Positions 45,970 to 58,020 are shown, numbered from the stretch's first letter. The stretch is DNA of 64,000 nt from Marsupella aquatica (GCA_973895155.1 OZ316891.1:28272001-28336000), one strand, 5' to 3'. The notes: generated by a model not told the origin, from the letters alone. A program made the numbers and translations.

Positions 45970-46956
45970 GTTTGAAGTGGAACCAAAAATATAATTCCGA
46001 ACAACTGCACACCGTCGGCAATCGTTCACGAAGCAACAAATCGCTGCAATCGTAAGGGTGCAGGACACTCCAATGGGAGACCCTCTAATTGGGTACCAGG
46101 CAGTACCTGAAGCTTTGAAAAGGAACAGGATCTCCAGCGAAAATCACATTCCACTGATGTTGATTTAGAGCTCTGTTACTAACAATAGAGCCCTGCAGTT
46201 AGTACTAGCTCGATCGAATCGCTCTTTCTGGGGAACACTGTCTCGGACGACCATATTACAATAATTACGAGCATATCAAATTGGGAAGCAGCGTCTGGAA
46301 TCCACGAACTCGTCTTTGATTGGAAGGAGGTCTGCGATCCCAGAATACGAACGGATCCAAGTATGCCCACACAGTGTCCTGATGAGATTTCCGTGAGGAA
46401 AAGTTGGCGGGTTGTCAACAGTGGGCAAATATAATTTTGGGCCAGGAGGCTAGCACACGCTTACGTCCGGGCATGGAGGTTGTTTGCGGGTTCCCTCAAA
46501 TCTACTAATGGGAGATACTCTACAAGAGATTCTTCCTCGTCTATTGATTCAACTCGAAATCTTCGAGGAGATGAAAAAAAAACCACTCTCCATTTGCGGT
46601 AGGCCAGTGAAATCTGTCACTACCGTAGCTTTGCTGCGTACTGGCTGACTTAATTCGAATGTGTCGTCGCGATTCAGAGGATAGACTCGAAGGGGCTATG
46701 GAGACTCCTTTTCGGACCACAGTGTCACACGTTCTGTGAGTCATTGTGTGCCCCACCGCCAAGGGCTCGCATCGTCGCTCCTGTCAGTGGGTCATTTAAA
46801 TATCAATGTGGTGGACCCATTCAGTTCGATGAAACGCTTTGACAATTTTTATGACTTATAGATAGATAATGTAATCCTGGTGTTGTGCTGACTCGTACCA
46901 AGTCCATGACGCCTCTGCAAAGTAATTGATTTACTACCGACGAGCAGTGCGCTCGT
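45970..46956. other. Upstream region of the NLR gene
   Basis: Nothing recognised; presumably promoter and 5' UTR near 45970-46200. Confidence 0.4.
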
Positions 46957-47090
46957 GATGGTCTTCCATGACGACAATTTGGGAGCAACATATGTGGGTG
47001 ACATGTCTACGATTTCTGTCGGGTGATCGTTGCTCCTGATGTTCGTCCATGACGATAGTTTAGAAGCAACATATATGGGGGACATGTCTA
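46957..47090. repeat. 81-bp tandem duplication
   Basis: gatggtcttccatgacgaca to gacatgtcta at 46957-47009 recurs, diverged, at 47038-47090. Confidence 0.75.
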
Positions 47091-47305
47091 TAGATTATGT
47101 AGTGTAACCATTAGCTTTCAAGTGTGAGATCTAAACTCACTGCACATGTGGATGTGAGCAAAATTATCTGCTTCTTTCAACTCTTCACTGAGCATAGTAG
47201 CATGGCTCCATCAATCAACAAGACTTCCGCCCGTTTTGAGACTCAGAACCTGGGTGTCTATGCTCCAAGTTTGTATTAGTTGAAAATTGTGGAGTCTAAT
47301 GCCAA

Positions 47306-47468
47306 CATGACATGGGGAGGGTGTGTGTGTGTTGGGGGGGGGGAGGAGGGGGCAGGTGGTGGGAGTATTGGTTATCTCCTCAACCCTGGCTGGCCCAGTT
47401 TGGGGCCTTGGTTTAGCCCTCCCTCCCTCCTGGTCTGGGTCCGATCCTTTGGTATTGTCCCCTTGTGT
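47306..47468 (+). mobile_element. SINE copy, same family as 13056-13361
   Basis: gtggtgggagtattggttat, ctcctcaaccctggctggcc and the terminal ggtattgtccccttgtg match the body of the SINE at 13056-13361 (there on the minus strand). A G-rich stretch replaces the usual t/g-rich middle part. It ends where the 3' coding end of the hAT transposase begins, so it lies within or just after that gene. Confidence 0.72.
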
Positions 47469-49580
47469 TTGATCATAACGTTCATATATAAACGTATGCA
47501 GGTTTCGAACATTTGTGAGCACTTTCTCTACCCTCATGTTTGTAAATATAAACACCAAATCTTTTGCTCAATCATTGGTCAATCGATTGTGACTTTTGGA
47601 ATGTATAAATCCATATATACGAACTCCAGTTTCATTCGCAAGCTGATGCACATACTTTTTGGTTCAAGATTCTTCTAGCCAGGATTCCGAGATCTTTATA
47701 ATCAGCACCGTATGCATGCCACCACTCTGTTGGACTGATATTACCTATACTTGATTGGGCTCCTCCCATCGCTACTGATGTGTTGGGCCTTTTTTTTGGC
47801 GCGTCAATGACTTGATTGTGGATGGCAGAAATAAATTCTCTCACTTTGCGATCATGGTTGATCCCCTCCTTCACCTGTTGTTCTGCATATCGGGCAATGT
47901 ATTCAGTGAAACCTCTATACAATTCAGGATCTCTTGAGACATCTACGTCCTCATCAAAAAATATTTGAGGATTGATATATGCTGCGGCTAGCATAAAATC
48001 AGTAGTAAGAGATTTTCTTCGATCCATGTACACTTTTAGTATCTTTGGTTTCAAGAACTCGGTTACCAATGGACATTCCTCCATGCTTGCCATTAGAAGA
48101 TCAATTCCTCTTTTCAAACTCCAATACAACCAACCTGATTGCAGCGAATCACCATCAAATTCACGCAACATCCTCACCAATGGAGTAAAGAATTTCACTG
48201 TACCCTTCACTTCAACCCAAAATGTATCTTGTTGTATCCACACTTTAAGTTCGTCTGCCTTTCCCCTCGTCATGTGTCCAGCTGAATTTTGGTCGCACTG
48301 GAAGTCTATCACGATAAGACTCTCATTTATCATCAATGACCATCTGTTGCAGAGCTCCTCTTAGCTCCAATGCTCTTTTGCGCCATTAGACAATTTTTTG
48401 CAAATCTTGTTGCATTTGGATTCAATAATTTTTTGTTTGGAGATTTTTTCTCAAATATTGCAGAAAGCTTTTGCGATGACAAAACGATTTTTACTATCCA
48501 CCTCAAGCGTTTAAAAATCTTTCAGAATGGATTCTGTCTGCTCTCATCTAGCACTACACGCTTATGACCACACATGTCTTTTAGCAACAAATTAAACACG
48601 TGGCAACACATCAGCTCCAAGTGACATGTGAAAAAATTTTCATCACTATCTCACAACCTGCTACGCAATTTGCGGGAGCTCCATCAGTTACAATTTGAAT
48701 AATATGATCTGCACCAATATCCTCGATGTATTTCAACCACATCTCGCCAAGATATTTTCCATCTTTCTTGTCCGCTTGCGCAACATTCCAACTATCCAAG
48801 AAGAAATCACCTTTAGAAGTCAACAACATGACATTCATCAAAAGTTCTCTTCTGACGTTTTACCATCCATCTTAAGAAAGAAAATATGGACCATAAGGTT
48901 TTGCCTCCTTCAAGGATTTCGTCATGTCCTTTGTGAGATTGCCAAGGTTACTGTCTTCCAATAATTTCAGTCACAAATCTCTCATAGTAGGAAGAGAATA
49001 ACCATTCACAATTCCTTTTGAAGTCTCCATGACTGCTTCTAAAAAAAAGGATTATTTGAAACATTGAACGGAATACCACTTGTGTAAAAAGCTTTTGCCC
49101 AAAGTTTATCCAAATGTGTTCTATTTGGAATTTGATAGGCATCCATAATCGGGTTTGAAAGATTTGTTGGCCTATTGCTTTCTCTCGCATTTGTATCATG
49201 CTCCATTTCAACATAGTTTGACCCTCGTGTGGATGCATGCAAATACAAAGTGCCAACGCTTGACCTGCGGTCTCTCATATCCTACAAGATATGAGTTTCA
49301 TCCCTTCGTTTGTACTTTAAGGTTGGTGGAACCTTTATCACATTGTACATTATGTTGATGGCATCCAAGTCGACGACACTATACAATCGTAGGCAAGGGG
49401 GCGCATCCCCTTTTTGAATGTTTCCCATCAAATGCACCTTTGCTCGTGTTACATGATGAGTAAAATATCTTAAACAATACTTGCATCTTCGATAGATACG
49501 ATTGACATCATGACATGTTGAAGGCGCATCACATCGTTCGAAATATCTCCACACAGGAGACTGTTTTGAAGGGTGTTCTT

Positions 49581-49924
49581 TGTCGAGCATAGACGACATT
49601 CGTAACTGCAAGCCCATGAACCATCCAACGCACAAGAGTCAACACAAAGAGATGCGTGGTTTGCCTCCACATGAGGCTACATCCACGGGAACACACAAGA
49701 GCTTTACTGCACTCTAGGCCGAACGGCCATACCAAGCATCCACAGCACAAGCTCTCCCTATCTCTCAACTAGCTCCGTAACAATGAGCCTAAGTTCCACC
49801 AGGGTCTAGTATCAGCCCTGGCTATATGCACAACAATACTATCGCTAACATTAGCTAAGTCCTAACCCGAGTTAGCCTAACTGTGGTTAGCTCATGGTCA
49901 CAAGACTAGAGCAATATCTAACAA
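49581..49924 (-). repeat. 3' LTR of the copia element (344 bp)
   Basis: Begins tgtcgagcatag and ends atctaaca on the plus strand. It differs from the other LTR at about 12 positions and one small indel, nearly all transitions. A purine-rich tract (minus strand gtcaagggggagtt) adjoins its inner edge at 49925-49938. Confidence 0.95.
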
Positions 49925-50130
49925 ACTCCCCCTTGACTCCTGTCTTGGGGACTGGACTAAATGCTACCATATGGATTCCTCAGCGGGAAGTTCTAGACAA
50001 TCACCAAACCAGGTTTCCCCCTAAAAACCACAAGGGTTAACTAAGGGTTAACTAGAACTAAGCCGTAGCCAAACAGGAATGAGTAATCCATATACAAATA
50101 GTCACACATTGCTAAATAACTCTATTTGTA

Positions 50131-53100
50131 CTACAACTGCAAAACCTGCAAAGTAGCACGGTGTCTTGAGAAACTCTCCAAAGGAATCACTTTGGTAAAG
50201 GCATCAACGGGATTGAGCTTTCCATCAATCTTGACTAGCTCAAAAGTTTTATCAGACACTGCTTGCCTGATAAAATGGTACCTGATATCAATGTGCTTCA
50301 CCCTGCTATACATCACCTGGTTAGCAACCAAGCGATGAGCACTCTGACTATCACAGTTTAGAGTCATTTTGCCATGCTCTAAACCCATCTCCGCGATCAA
50401 CTTGTCCAACCAAATTGCTTCCTTTGCTGCTTCTGCTACTGCAACATATTCTGCTTCTGTAGTAGACTGAGATATACACTTCTGCAAGGTAGATTTTCCA
50501 ACTGATACATCCTCCTCCAAGAGTAAATACAAACCCAGTTGTAGACCTCCTTGTGTCCAGACAGCCCCCGGGTACGCAACTCTTATATAATAGACAGGGG
50601 TCTACATTTTTATATGGACTAAAAAGTTGGCTATACAAAATAATTAAAATTTGAAAAAACCTGGGTTTTCCACTTTTAAACATTTTCAAGTCATATAAAA
50701 GGTTTGGTTTTCTTCATTTTCCATATGAAATTAAAAAATATTCCTATACATGTTGTAATTTTTATTAATTTTTTTTTTAAATTTTAATAAAAATCCTAAA
50801 AAGCTGGCTAGTTTGGCTGTAGACCCCTGTATTAAAAAAAACCCATATAATTTGGTTTTGATCAATTTTTTGTACATCAAAACATGTTTGGTTTTTTTTT
50901 TAAGTTACATTTTTGGATTCCTTGAGTTCAGAGGTAGAAGACTTTAGTAGACTAAAATGAAATCTAAGATGGTCAATTGGATATAAGGCCATTATAAGGA
51001 ATTAAAAACTTACCTTATAAAAAGAGGAGTTGCATACCCGGGAGACAGCCTCCATAGTCAGAATCTACATAGCCAACCAATGTTCTATCTAATTTGTTAT
51101 CAAATAGTAATCCATAGTCCTGTGTTCCCTTCAGATACCTGAGAATCCACTTCACAGCTTCCCAATGTACCTTCCCTGGATTTGACATGAATCTGCTAAC
51201 CTTGCCCATCGCTAGGGCCAAGTCAGGCCTAGTACAAGTCATCAAATACATCAGACTGTCTACTGCCTTCTCATAAGGAATCTTAGCCATCAGACCTTTC
51301 TCCACAACATCCATAGGAGAGAAAGCCGATGATAACTTGAAATGTGAAGCTAAAGGAATACTCACTCGCTTGCAGTTTTCCATGTTGAATCGTGCAAGTA
51401 TTTTCCTCGCATACTGGCCTTGACTCAAGCACAACTGTCCAGTATCAGAGTTCCTATAAATCTCCATCCCTAAGATCCTCTTGGCCTTACCAAGATCCTT
51501 CATCCTGAATCAGCACTCAATTTTGCCTTGAGACTATCAACCTCAGATTTATCTTTAGTCACAATCAGCATGTCATCCACATAGATCACCAGAATGATGA
51601 AACCAAATACATCATTCTTGATTGATTTTGTATACACACAAGGATCATACATCATCCTTGTAAAACCTTGAAGCAAGCATGAAATCATCAAACCGCTTGT
51701 TCCACTGTCTGGGAGACTGCTTCAATCCATATAAGGACCTGAGCAATCTGCAAACTAAGTTCTCTTGGCCCTTCTTCATAATTAAAGCCTAGTGGTTGTC
51801 TCATGAAGATCATCTCTTCCAAGTTGCCATAGAAAAAAGCAGTAACAACATCCATCAGATCCATCACCAGACTAAAAAACACAACAAGCTGACCGATGGA
51901 ATACTTAGCCACCGATGAAAAGACCTCATTGTAGTCCACTCCTTTCTCCTGAGTGAACCCCTTGGCAACAAGCCTTGCCTTGTAGATCTTGTCTCCACCC
52001 TCTAGAGGACAATCCTTCAACTTGTAAATCCACTTGTTGTCCACCACTTGCTGACCTCTTGGAAGCTCCACGAGCTCCCATGTCTTGTTGTCACTCAAAG
52101 ATTGCAACTCCCTTTGCATTGCTGCATTTCACTCATGCTTCTGCTCTAAAGCACAAGCCTCATTGTACAAAGAAGGTTCTCCTTCTTCCAAGATCAAAGT
52201 CATGTCATCATCATCATCAGGTGCAATGTCAATATCATCTAGCTTAGATGAGTCTGCCCATTGACCATACCTGGTAGGAGCTCTAGTAGAACGACTGGAA
52301 GTTCTTCTAGTAGATGACTCAGGCTGATCTGCTGCTGCTACTGGCAGAATTTGAGGTACCCCAGCAACAATCTGCTCCTCTTGTTCCATCACAGGAACCA
52401 GCTCCAAGCCCGGAGCTTCTCCATCTCTCCTGTCATGAACTGCATCATGACTAATCTCCCCCTCAACCCGGTCCGGGATGAGAGATTTCTCCTTGTAAGT
52501 ATGGGAGTCCTGAGAACTCTCCCCCTCCTTTGATGATCTGGACTCATCAAAAGACACATCTCTAAGTTTAGAGGTTACTGGATCCCATAACCTATAACCC
52601 TTCACACCTTTCTAATAGCCAAGGAAAATGCACTTCTTTGACTTGGACTCCAGCTTGGATCGAAGCTGGGAAGGTGTAAACACATAAGCATCGCATCCAA
52701 AAATCCTCAGATGTGAGTAATCTGTTGGACGCCCGTACCTCATTTCAAATGGCGTCTTGAATCCAATAGAACTGGATGGAGAAAAATTTACCAAATAAGC
52801 TGTAGTGTTGATAGCTTCAGCCCAAAACTCATGTGGTAAGCATGATTGACTCAACATACTCCTCGAGCGGTCCAATAGTGTTTGGTTGAGTCTATCAGAA
52901 ACACCATTCTGCTAAGGAGTATAACTTGTTGTGAGATGACAGGTAATTCCCTACTTCTTACAATACGTTCCAGATTCCCCGAAATTGTATTCACCGCCGT
53001 TATCCGATCGAAGATATCTCACCTTATTACCAGTCTGATTCTCAACTTGGGCTTTCCACTCCTTAAAAGTGGCAAAAACATCAAACTTATTGTGTATAAA

Positions 53101-53820
53101 GTATATCCACACATACCTTGAGTAATCGTCAATGAACGTGACATAGTATAACCGTCCAGAATGTGAGGGAGTAGGGGCTGGATCCCACACATCACTATAT
53201 ACATACTCAAGTACCTCCTTGCTGGTGTGAGTTCCAACTCCGAAGGGTTTTTTGTGCTGCTTCCCAAGCACCCAGTGCTCACAAAATTCCTACTTACAAG
53301 ACTGCAAATTAGAAAGTAATCCTTTTTTCTGAAGAATAGCCAAATCTTTTTCACTCATGTGGCCCAAACGGAAGTGCCACAGCCGGGCCGTCTCCTCATG
53401 AGATAAGGTTATATTGGCTTCATCACAGACTACACTGCCCTCCAAAACGTATAAATTGTTATGTCTCTTTCCCTTCAATACAACTTTAGTACCAGTTGAA
53501 ACCTGAAGGACACCACTAGCAGAACTCCACTGATGGCCATTTGCTTCTAAAATTCCAAGTGCAATGAGATTTTTCATCATGCTGGGAATATGTCTCACAT
53601 TCCTCAACGTTCTCACAGCACCATCAAACATCTAAAATCTAATAGATCCAAGTCCAACTACTTGACATGGGATTCTATTTCCCATCAACACTGACCCGTT
53701 GGAAACCGTGTAAGAACTGAAAAAATCTCTCCTAGAGCAAATGTGAAAAGTACATGCACTATCTAGAATCTAGTCATCACTACCTGGATTTGACACTACG
53801 TTGAGAGCATAACCTTGGCA
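50131..53820 (-). pseudogene. Copia pol: protease, integrase, RT and RNase H (degraded)
   Basis: It follows gag in the same frame after a TGA. Protease motif ILDSACTFHIC lies near 53750. A GAG-pre-integrase domain (LWHFRLGHMSEKDLAIL) is at 53290-53631. Integrase has SDVW and SDNGGEY, but the catalytic Glu position reads GVSDRLNQTL (Asp instead of Glu). FKTPFEM and KKCIFLGY follow. RT is in pieces at 52119-51015 with YVDDM and GMEIYRN, and RNase H is at 51050-50131 (TEAEYVA, KHIDIRYHFIR), split by the MITE. At least six stops or frame changes. It cannot be active. Confidence 0.92.
50567..51042. mobile_element. hAT-type MITE (476 bp) inside the copia RNase H
   Basis: Terminal inverted repeats cccgggtacgcaactc and gagttgcatacccggg (one mismatch over 16 bp). 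Both sides carry the 8-bp target duplication agacagcc (50559-50566 and 51043-51050), the size made by hAT transposases. The interior is very AT-rich without coding capacity. A second inner inverted pair (ggggtctaca, tgtagacccc) is present. Removing it joins the flanking RNase H codons (GGCL and DTRRS). Confidence 0.93.
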
Positions 53821-54875
53821 TCACAATATGTCATCATCATCGAGTAAATCTACCTCATGCGAGCTCGATGCCACGTTAGCAGATGCAGTAGGGACCTTTA
53901 CTCGATAATCCTTTTTCATGTGGCCAGGCTTGCCATAATTCCAACATGCAAGAGGCTTCCTCTCTTGCGATTTCCCTCTGGATTTAGATCTCCCCCGTGA
54001 TGTAGATCTAAACTTGTTCTGCCCATTCGCGCGCTGCGCTGCTCTCCCACGGTTCACGTTCAGCGCAGTGCTAGAAGAAGATGTTGTCTGTGATTGACCC
54101 AGCTTCTTTTGAGCATCATCAGACAGTAAAGAGCTCACCACCTCATTATACGAAATGGACTTCAGATCTCTGTACAAGAGCATCTGTTTCAAGCCCTGAT
54201 AAGACGGCGGTAAGGAGCTCAACAAAAGCAAGGCCTTATCCTCATCTTTAACTTCTTTTCCCAGGTTTGACAGATCCACCACTAGACTGTCAAACTCATC
54301 CAGGTGATCCTGCATCTTGCTCCCTTCCTTGAGCCTGAGGCTCATCAAGAGAGACTTCTTGTACAGCCGGTCTGACGCATCTTCCCGGTAGTACTTCTCT
54401 CTTAGAGCCTTGAACAGTGACGCGCAATCCGCATAATCATCCAATTGCTTGATGATGTGCGGCTTCAAATAAAGCATCACTACATTAACAGCAATCACCT
54501 GCTCCTATCTCCATTGCTTCTCTGAGATCTCCTCTTCTCCATCATACTGCTCTCGCGAAGAGAGCAGATGAGCTAAGCCCATGGCCCGAATGACACCCTT
54601 CACTTGCTTCTCCTAGAGCAAGTAATCAATACAACCATCGTACTTCCCACTTCAAACTTCACTCCTCCAAATCTAGCCATCTCCCTCTTCTTCCCAACTA
54701 CTAACAACTCTGGTAGTAAGACAGCTTCTTCCACTGCATGCCGCACCGGTGATCGTACCGGTGTAACTAGTTCCTCCTCAAATGGTAGCAGCTCCTCCTC
54801 AGACTCACCGTCTGATCGTCGTGATCCTGAAGCTCTACCGACGACAATTCTTCCAGTATCCTCTGAGTCACTCAT
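53821..54875 (-). pseudogene. Copia gag (degraded)
   Basis: Starts MSDSEDTGRIVVG at 54875. A frame change and a TAG break it near 54510-54600; the main part is open from 54498. It contains the UBN2-type gag region (LSNLGKEVKDEDKALLLLSS, LPPSYQGLKQMLLY). The zinc knuckle has decayed to CWNYGKPGHMKKDYR, which loses two of the C-C-H-C ligands. It ends with TGA at 53821-53823. Gag would form the particle that packages element RNA. Confidence 0.9.
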
Positions 54876-55309
54876 ATGAAACAATCACGAAAAATATCTT
54901 TTTTCAAAACTTCTCATAAAACTCAAAACTCAACACCGCCACGTAGCCCACAAAGCTAGGAGTCCAATACTAAAAGCCGAAATCAAAATCAAAATTTGAC
55001 GAAAAAGTTATTCAAATTTTGGTCGGGGTGGATAGAAACCTTGGGAAACTCCCCCGTTTTGACCACCTTGGAGAATAACCAAAATACCAAGTACAACCCA
55101 TCGTCAGAATTGCGATATGATCGGTGCGCCGCGTTGCTAACTCCAGTGGCAACGTCCTCGCCAAAAAAGAACCAAAAAAATTACCGTTCGGCGGACAAAA
55201 TCTTTGTCGGATGGCCAAAAAACAACTCTCTATTTTTTTCGGGAATATTCTTGCACAGTCTGATAAGGCTCACAGAGGGCCATTCCCCCTGTCCAAGCAG
55301 TTAAAATAG

Positions 55310-55880
55310 AGGGTCACAGGGCCCAGGATAGCCAATAGAACGAGCAATAGAAGAGCCGGCAAGAAAAAAACAAAAAATTTGGCCCTTAAAAGGGGTTGTA
55401 AAGGCCTTTAAAGAAAAATACGCCCAAAATGCGCATCCGCGATGCGCGACACGAGGCGGGCCAGCGGGCGTACAGGCATCGGGGTGGGCAAATACAAGGA
55501 AGTAGCCGCGTACAGGTGGCGTACCACCGCGAAAGGCCTTGCCGGGCCGAGGGCGTAAAACTAGTTGCGGAGGCAGCCGGCAACTCGCGAGGCAGGCGGG
55601 CGCGGGCCTGGCCGGGGTGTCGGGCAAGCGGGGAGGGGCTGGCCGGGGCGTCAGGCAAGCGGGGAGGGCAACTGTCGGGCGGCAGCTTTCGCGCTGGCCG
55701 ACGCTACGCAGGGCCACAAAAAATGGGGTGCGGGGGGAGGGGGAAGAGAGCGCATGTACGCGGGGCCGGGCCAGAGAAGGGTAGGAGGGGGGGTGTCGGG
55801 TGTGTTTATACACACTATGTGTGTGTATACACACACAAGGCCCAAGTGACCCCCCTTAAAACGGAAAAAATGACCCTTAA
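55310..55880. repeat. GC-rich block in the copia leader
   Basis: The leader of this element is about 500 bp longer than that of the related element at 58863. The extra sequence is this very GC-rich block. It has internal direct repeats (ggcaagcggggagg at 55622 and 55656) and a palindromic stretch of alternating gt/ac (gtgtgtatacacacac) near 55822. Open frames within it on both strands are compositional artefacts. Confidence 0.65.
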
Positions 55881-56548
55881 CCTAAAATGCCGATTATACA
55901 CCTTAAATGCCGCGGTTTTAAACAAGAAAAGTGGACGCCGACGATGGGTAATGTTTCCGAATTGCACCAGCACAGCGTGCAGCTCCAGCTGAGTAAACAA
56001 TTTTTGCCGTGTCGTCTTCACTCCACGTCAAGTGCCAATCCCGGGCTCAAAATGACCGCCTCATTGCGATCAAACCGTTGAGCTGTGGCACTTCGTGTCT
56101 CTTCCACCGAGTCGGACGTCATGAAGAGAAACCCGGTTCAGATGTGAACAAGCTCCATAGCTTGTGAAAAAACCTGAACGCCTCCGTCACTCATCACGTC
56201 GCACTCGGTAACAACTCGACAGCAATCCAACTACCGAAATGACCAGCTTGCTTCAACCTTCAACTTGAGCTATAATGTGCGATCCCTCCCGTACCGCACA
56301 ACTCACACCGTTGAAAAATGCGAACTCTGGTCTCTCCCCCGAAATACCGTCGAACACAAATAAACCCTGAATGACGCAAACTTCAATTCCTCCGCACCAC
56401 GGATACCGATCAACGAGTTCTAACCACCGTTAGAAAACCCTCTCACTAACCTATCCACTTAGCCATACACATGAAACTCCAAATGTGCCACCGACAATGA
56501 ACGCTGGAAAAACCTGTCACAAAAAAACCTCGTCACCTCCCAGGCATG

Positions 56549-56560
56549 CTCTGATACCAC
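56549..56560 (-). promoter_or_regulatory. Primer binding site of the copia element
   Basis: On the minus strand tggtatcagagc, complementary to the 3' end of initiator methionine tRNA, one base inside the 5' LTR. This is the normal start point for minus-strand DNA synthesis in plant copia elements. Confidence 0.95.
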
Positions 56561-56561
56561 T

Positions 56562-56905
56562 TGTTGAGCATAGACGACATTCGTAACTGCAAGCCCATGA
56601 ACCATCCAACGCACAAGAGTCGACACAGAGAGATACGTGGTTCGCCTCCACATGAGGCTACGTCCACGGGAACACACAAGAGCTTTACTGCACTCTAGGC
56701 TGAACGGCCATACCAAGCATCCACAACACAAGCTCTCCCTATCTCTCAACTAGCTTCGTAACAATGAGCCTAAGTTCCACCAGGGTCTAGCATCAGACCT
56801 GGCTATATGCACAACAACACTATCGCTAACATTAGCTAAGTCCTAACCCGAGTTAGCCTAACTGTGGTTAGCTCATGAGTCACAAGACTAGAGCAATATC
56901 TAACA
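56562..56905 (-). repeat. 5' LTR of the copia element (344 bp)
   Basis: Begins tgttgagcatag and ends atctaaca on the plus strand, adjoining the TTCTT duplication. Its first ~150 bp (plus strand) also resembles the LTR at 58863 in reverse complement, so the two copia families share LTR ancestry at that end. Confidence 0.95.
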
Positions 56906-56986
56906 TTCTTGCACACGACTTGGACCAGACCTAGGAGTAGTGGAATGATATCTAGTTTGACTTGAATCCTCTTCGTCGGAAGACAT

Positions 56987-57539
56987 TGTTCAAACTCTAA
57001 ATGCTATAGAAAAAATATAGTAGAATGGGTTACTTTGCTGAATTATCGCAGAATGAGCCTAAGCTCTAAGCATGCGCAAGAAAGTTTCCCAAACTCTTAT
57101 ATTTGTCGACATCCCTACTTCGACCTATGTTATGTAATATCTATAAATTCACAACCGTTTATCTATCAAGTGAACATATGTACGAGGAATCGTGATACCC
57201 ATATAAAATATCATAGACCGAGCCAAAGCTCTAAGCATATGCACATGCGTATCTCGTTACTTGCAAGTAGTTCACTTTGAAAAAAAACAATGATGTGAAA
57301 TTGTTAAGGCAACATAGGGAAGTTCAAGTACGAATTATAGTAGGCTGAACCAAGCTCTAACCATGCGCGTACAAGAGTTCCAATATATCCCTCTATTTTT
57401 TCTCCCTAATGCTAAATCACAAAGAGAAAAAAAACATGAGACTTTGGATTGGTGAAATGGATTAGTGGAGGCTCCTATTTATACTAATCTTCCTACCTTC
57501 CCTCGAGTTCCTAAAGCCCTAATTTTCTGACCTAGCATT
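56987..57539. other. 5' flank of the hAT gene with recurring motif
   Basis: agctctaagcatgcgc-type motifs occur at about 57063, 57227 and 57354 in AT-rich DNA. Such repeated motifs near transposase genes can be subterminal binding sites of hAT elements; that is inference. No gene seen. Confidence 0.4.
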
Positions 57540-58020
57540 GTTGCTTAATATACCCTAATCCCGCCCCTAACCCTAATTCCCACCACCCTTTCCCTAGCCA
57601 CCTTCCCGAGCCCCAAACCCCGCCCATCTTCCCCGGGCCCGTCCGCCGACCCCCAAACCCTGCCCCCCTTCCCCCGGCCACCTTCCCCGGATGCCGACCC
57701 CCGAACCCCGCCCCCCTTCCCCCGGCCGCCTACCCCCGAACCTCGCCCCCCTTCCCGTGGCCCCTGACCACCTTCCCGAGCCTTCCCCTGGCCACCAGAC
57801 CCTTCCCGGACTCCTCCGGACCCCGGCTCAGGGTCCCAACTTGACGGTCTGGGGTTGGGGGCTTGCCAGCTTGCCGGCTCTGGGGTCGGGGGCTTGGGGA
57901 AGGATGGCAGGGTTCGGGGTTCGGCAGCCGGGGGAAGTAGGGCGGCGGGTTTGGGTCCGAGGGCATCCAGGAAGGGTCCGGGGGAGCCCGGGTGAGTTCG
58001 GGAGAATAATGTGGAATATC
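57540..58020. repeat. C-rich then G-rich low-complexity block
   Basis: 57540-57830 is C-rich with recurring units like aaccccgcccc and cttcccccggcc. 57840-58010 is its G-rich counterpart (ggggttgggggc, ggggaagg). The strand asymmetry flips near 57835, so the halves could fold back on each other. Open frames of 98-120 codons here are artefacts of composition. Confidence 0.65.

Larger units (their letters stand above)
49581..56905 (-). mobile_element. Complete Ty1/copia retrotransposon (7325 bp), inserted in the hAT gene
   Basis: Bounded by two 344-bp LTRs and a perfect 5-bp target duplication TTCTT (49576-49580 and 56906-56910). The internal order on the minus strand is PBS, leader, gag, protease, integrase, RT, RNase H and polypurine tract. 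The coding region is degraded. A 476-bp MITE sits in RNase H, and a GC-rich block interrupts the leader. Confidence 0.95.
47470..56986 (-). pseudogene. hAT-family transposase gene, interrupted by a copia element
   Basis: On the minus strand it starts at ATG 56986 (MSSDEEDSSQTRYHS). After 25 codons it is split by the copia element at 49581-56905 and continues from 49580. Next come a BED-type zinc finger (VWRYFERC, CKYC, HLMG), LDKLWAKAFYTSGIPF, and the RNase H-like core region (MNVMLLTSKGDFFLDSW, IIQIVTDGAPANC). The hAT dimerisation end (PTEWWHAYGADYKDLGILA) is followed by NWSS and KDLVFIFTNMR up to the SINE. Stops and frame changes occur near 47650, 48600, 48870, 49040 and 49280, so it is dead even without the insertion. 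Transposases of this type cut and paste their element with 8-bp target duplications. Terminal inverted repeats of the element were not located. Confidence 0.88.

Noticed and set aside
55301-55834. Open frames of 177 and 187 codons on opposite strands
   Set aside because: Very GC-rich sequence lacks stop codons in all frames; no domain and no conservation with the related copia leader.
57550-57575. Telomere-like ccctaaccctaa
   Set aside because: Only one or two imperfect units inside a C-rich low-complexity block, so no interstitial telomere is supported.
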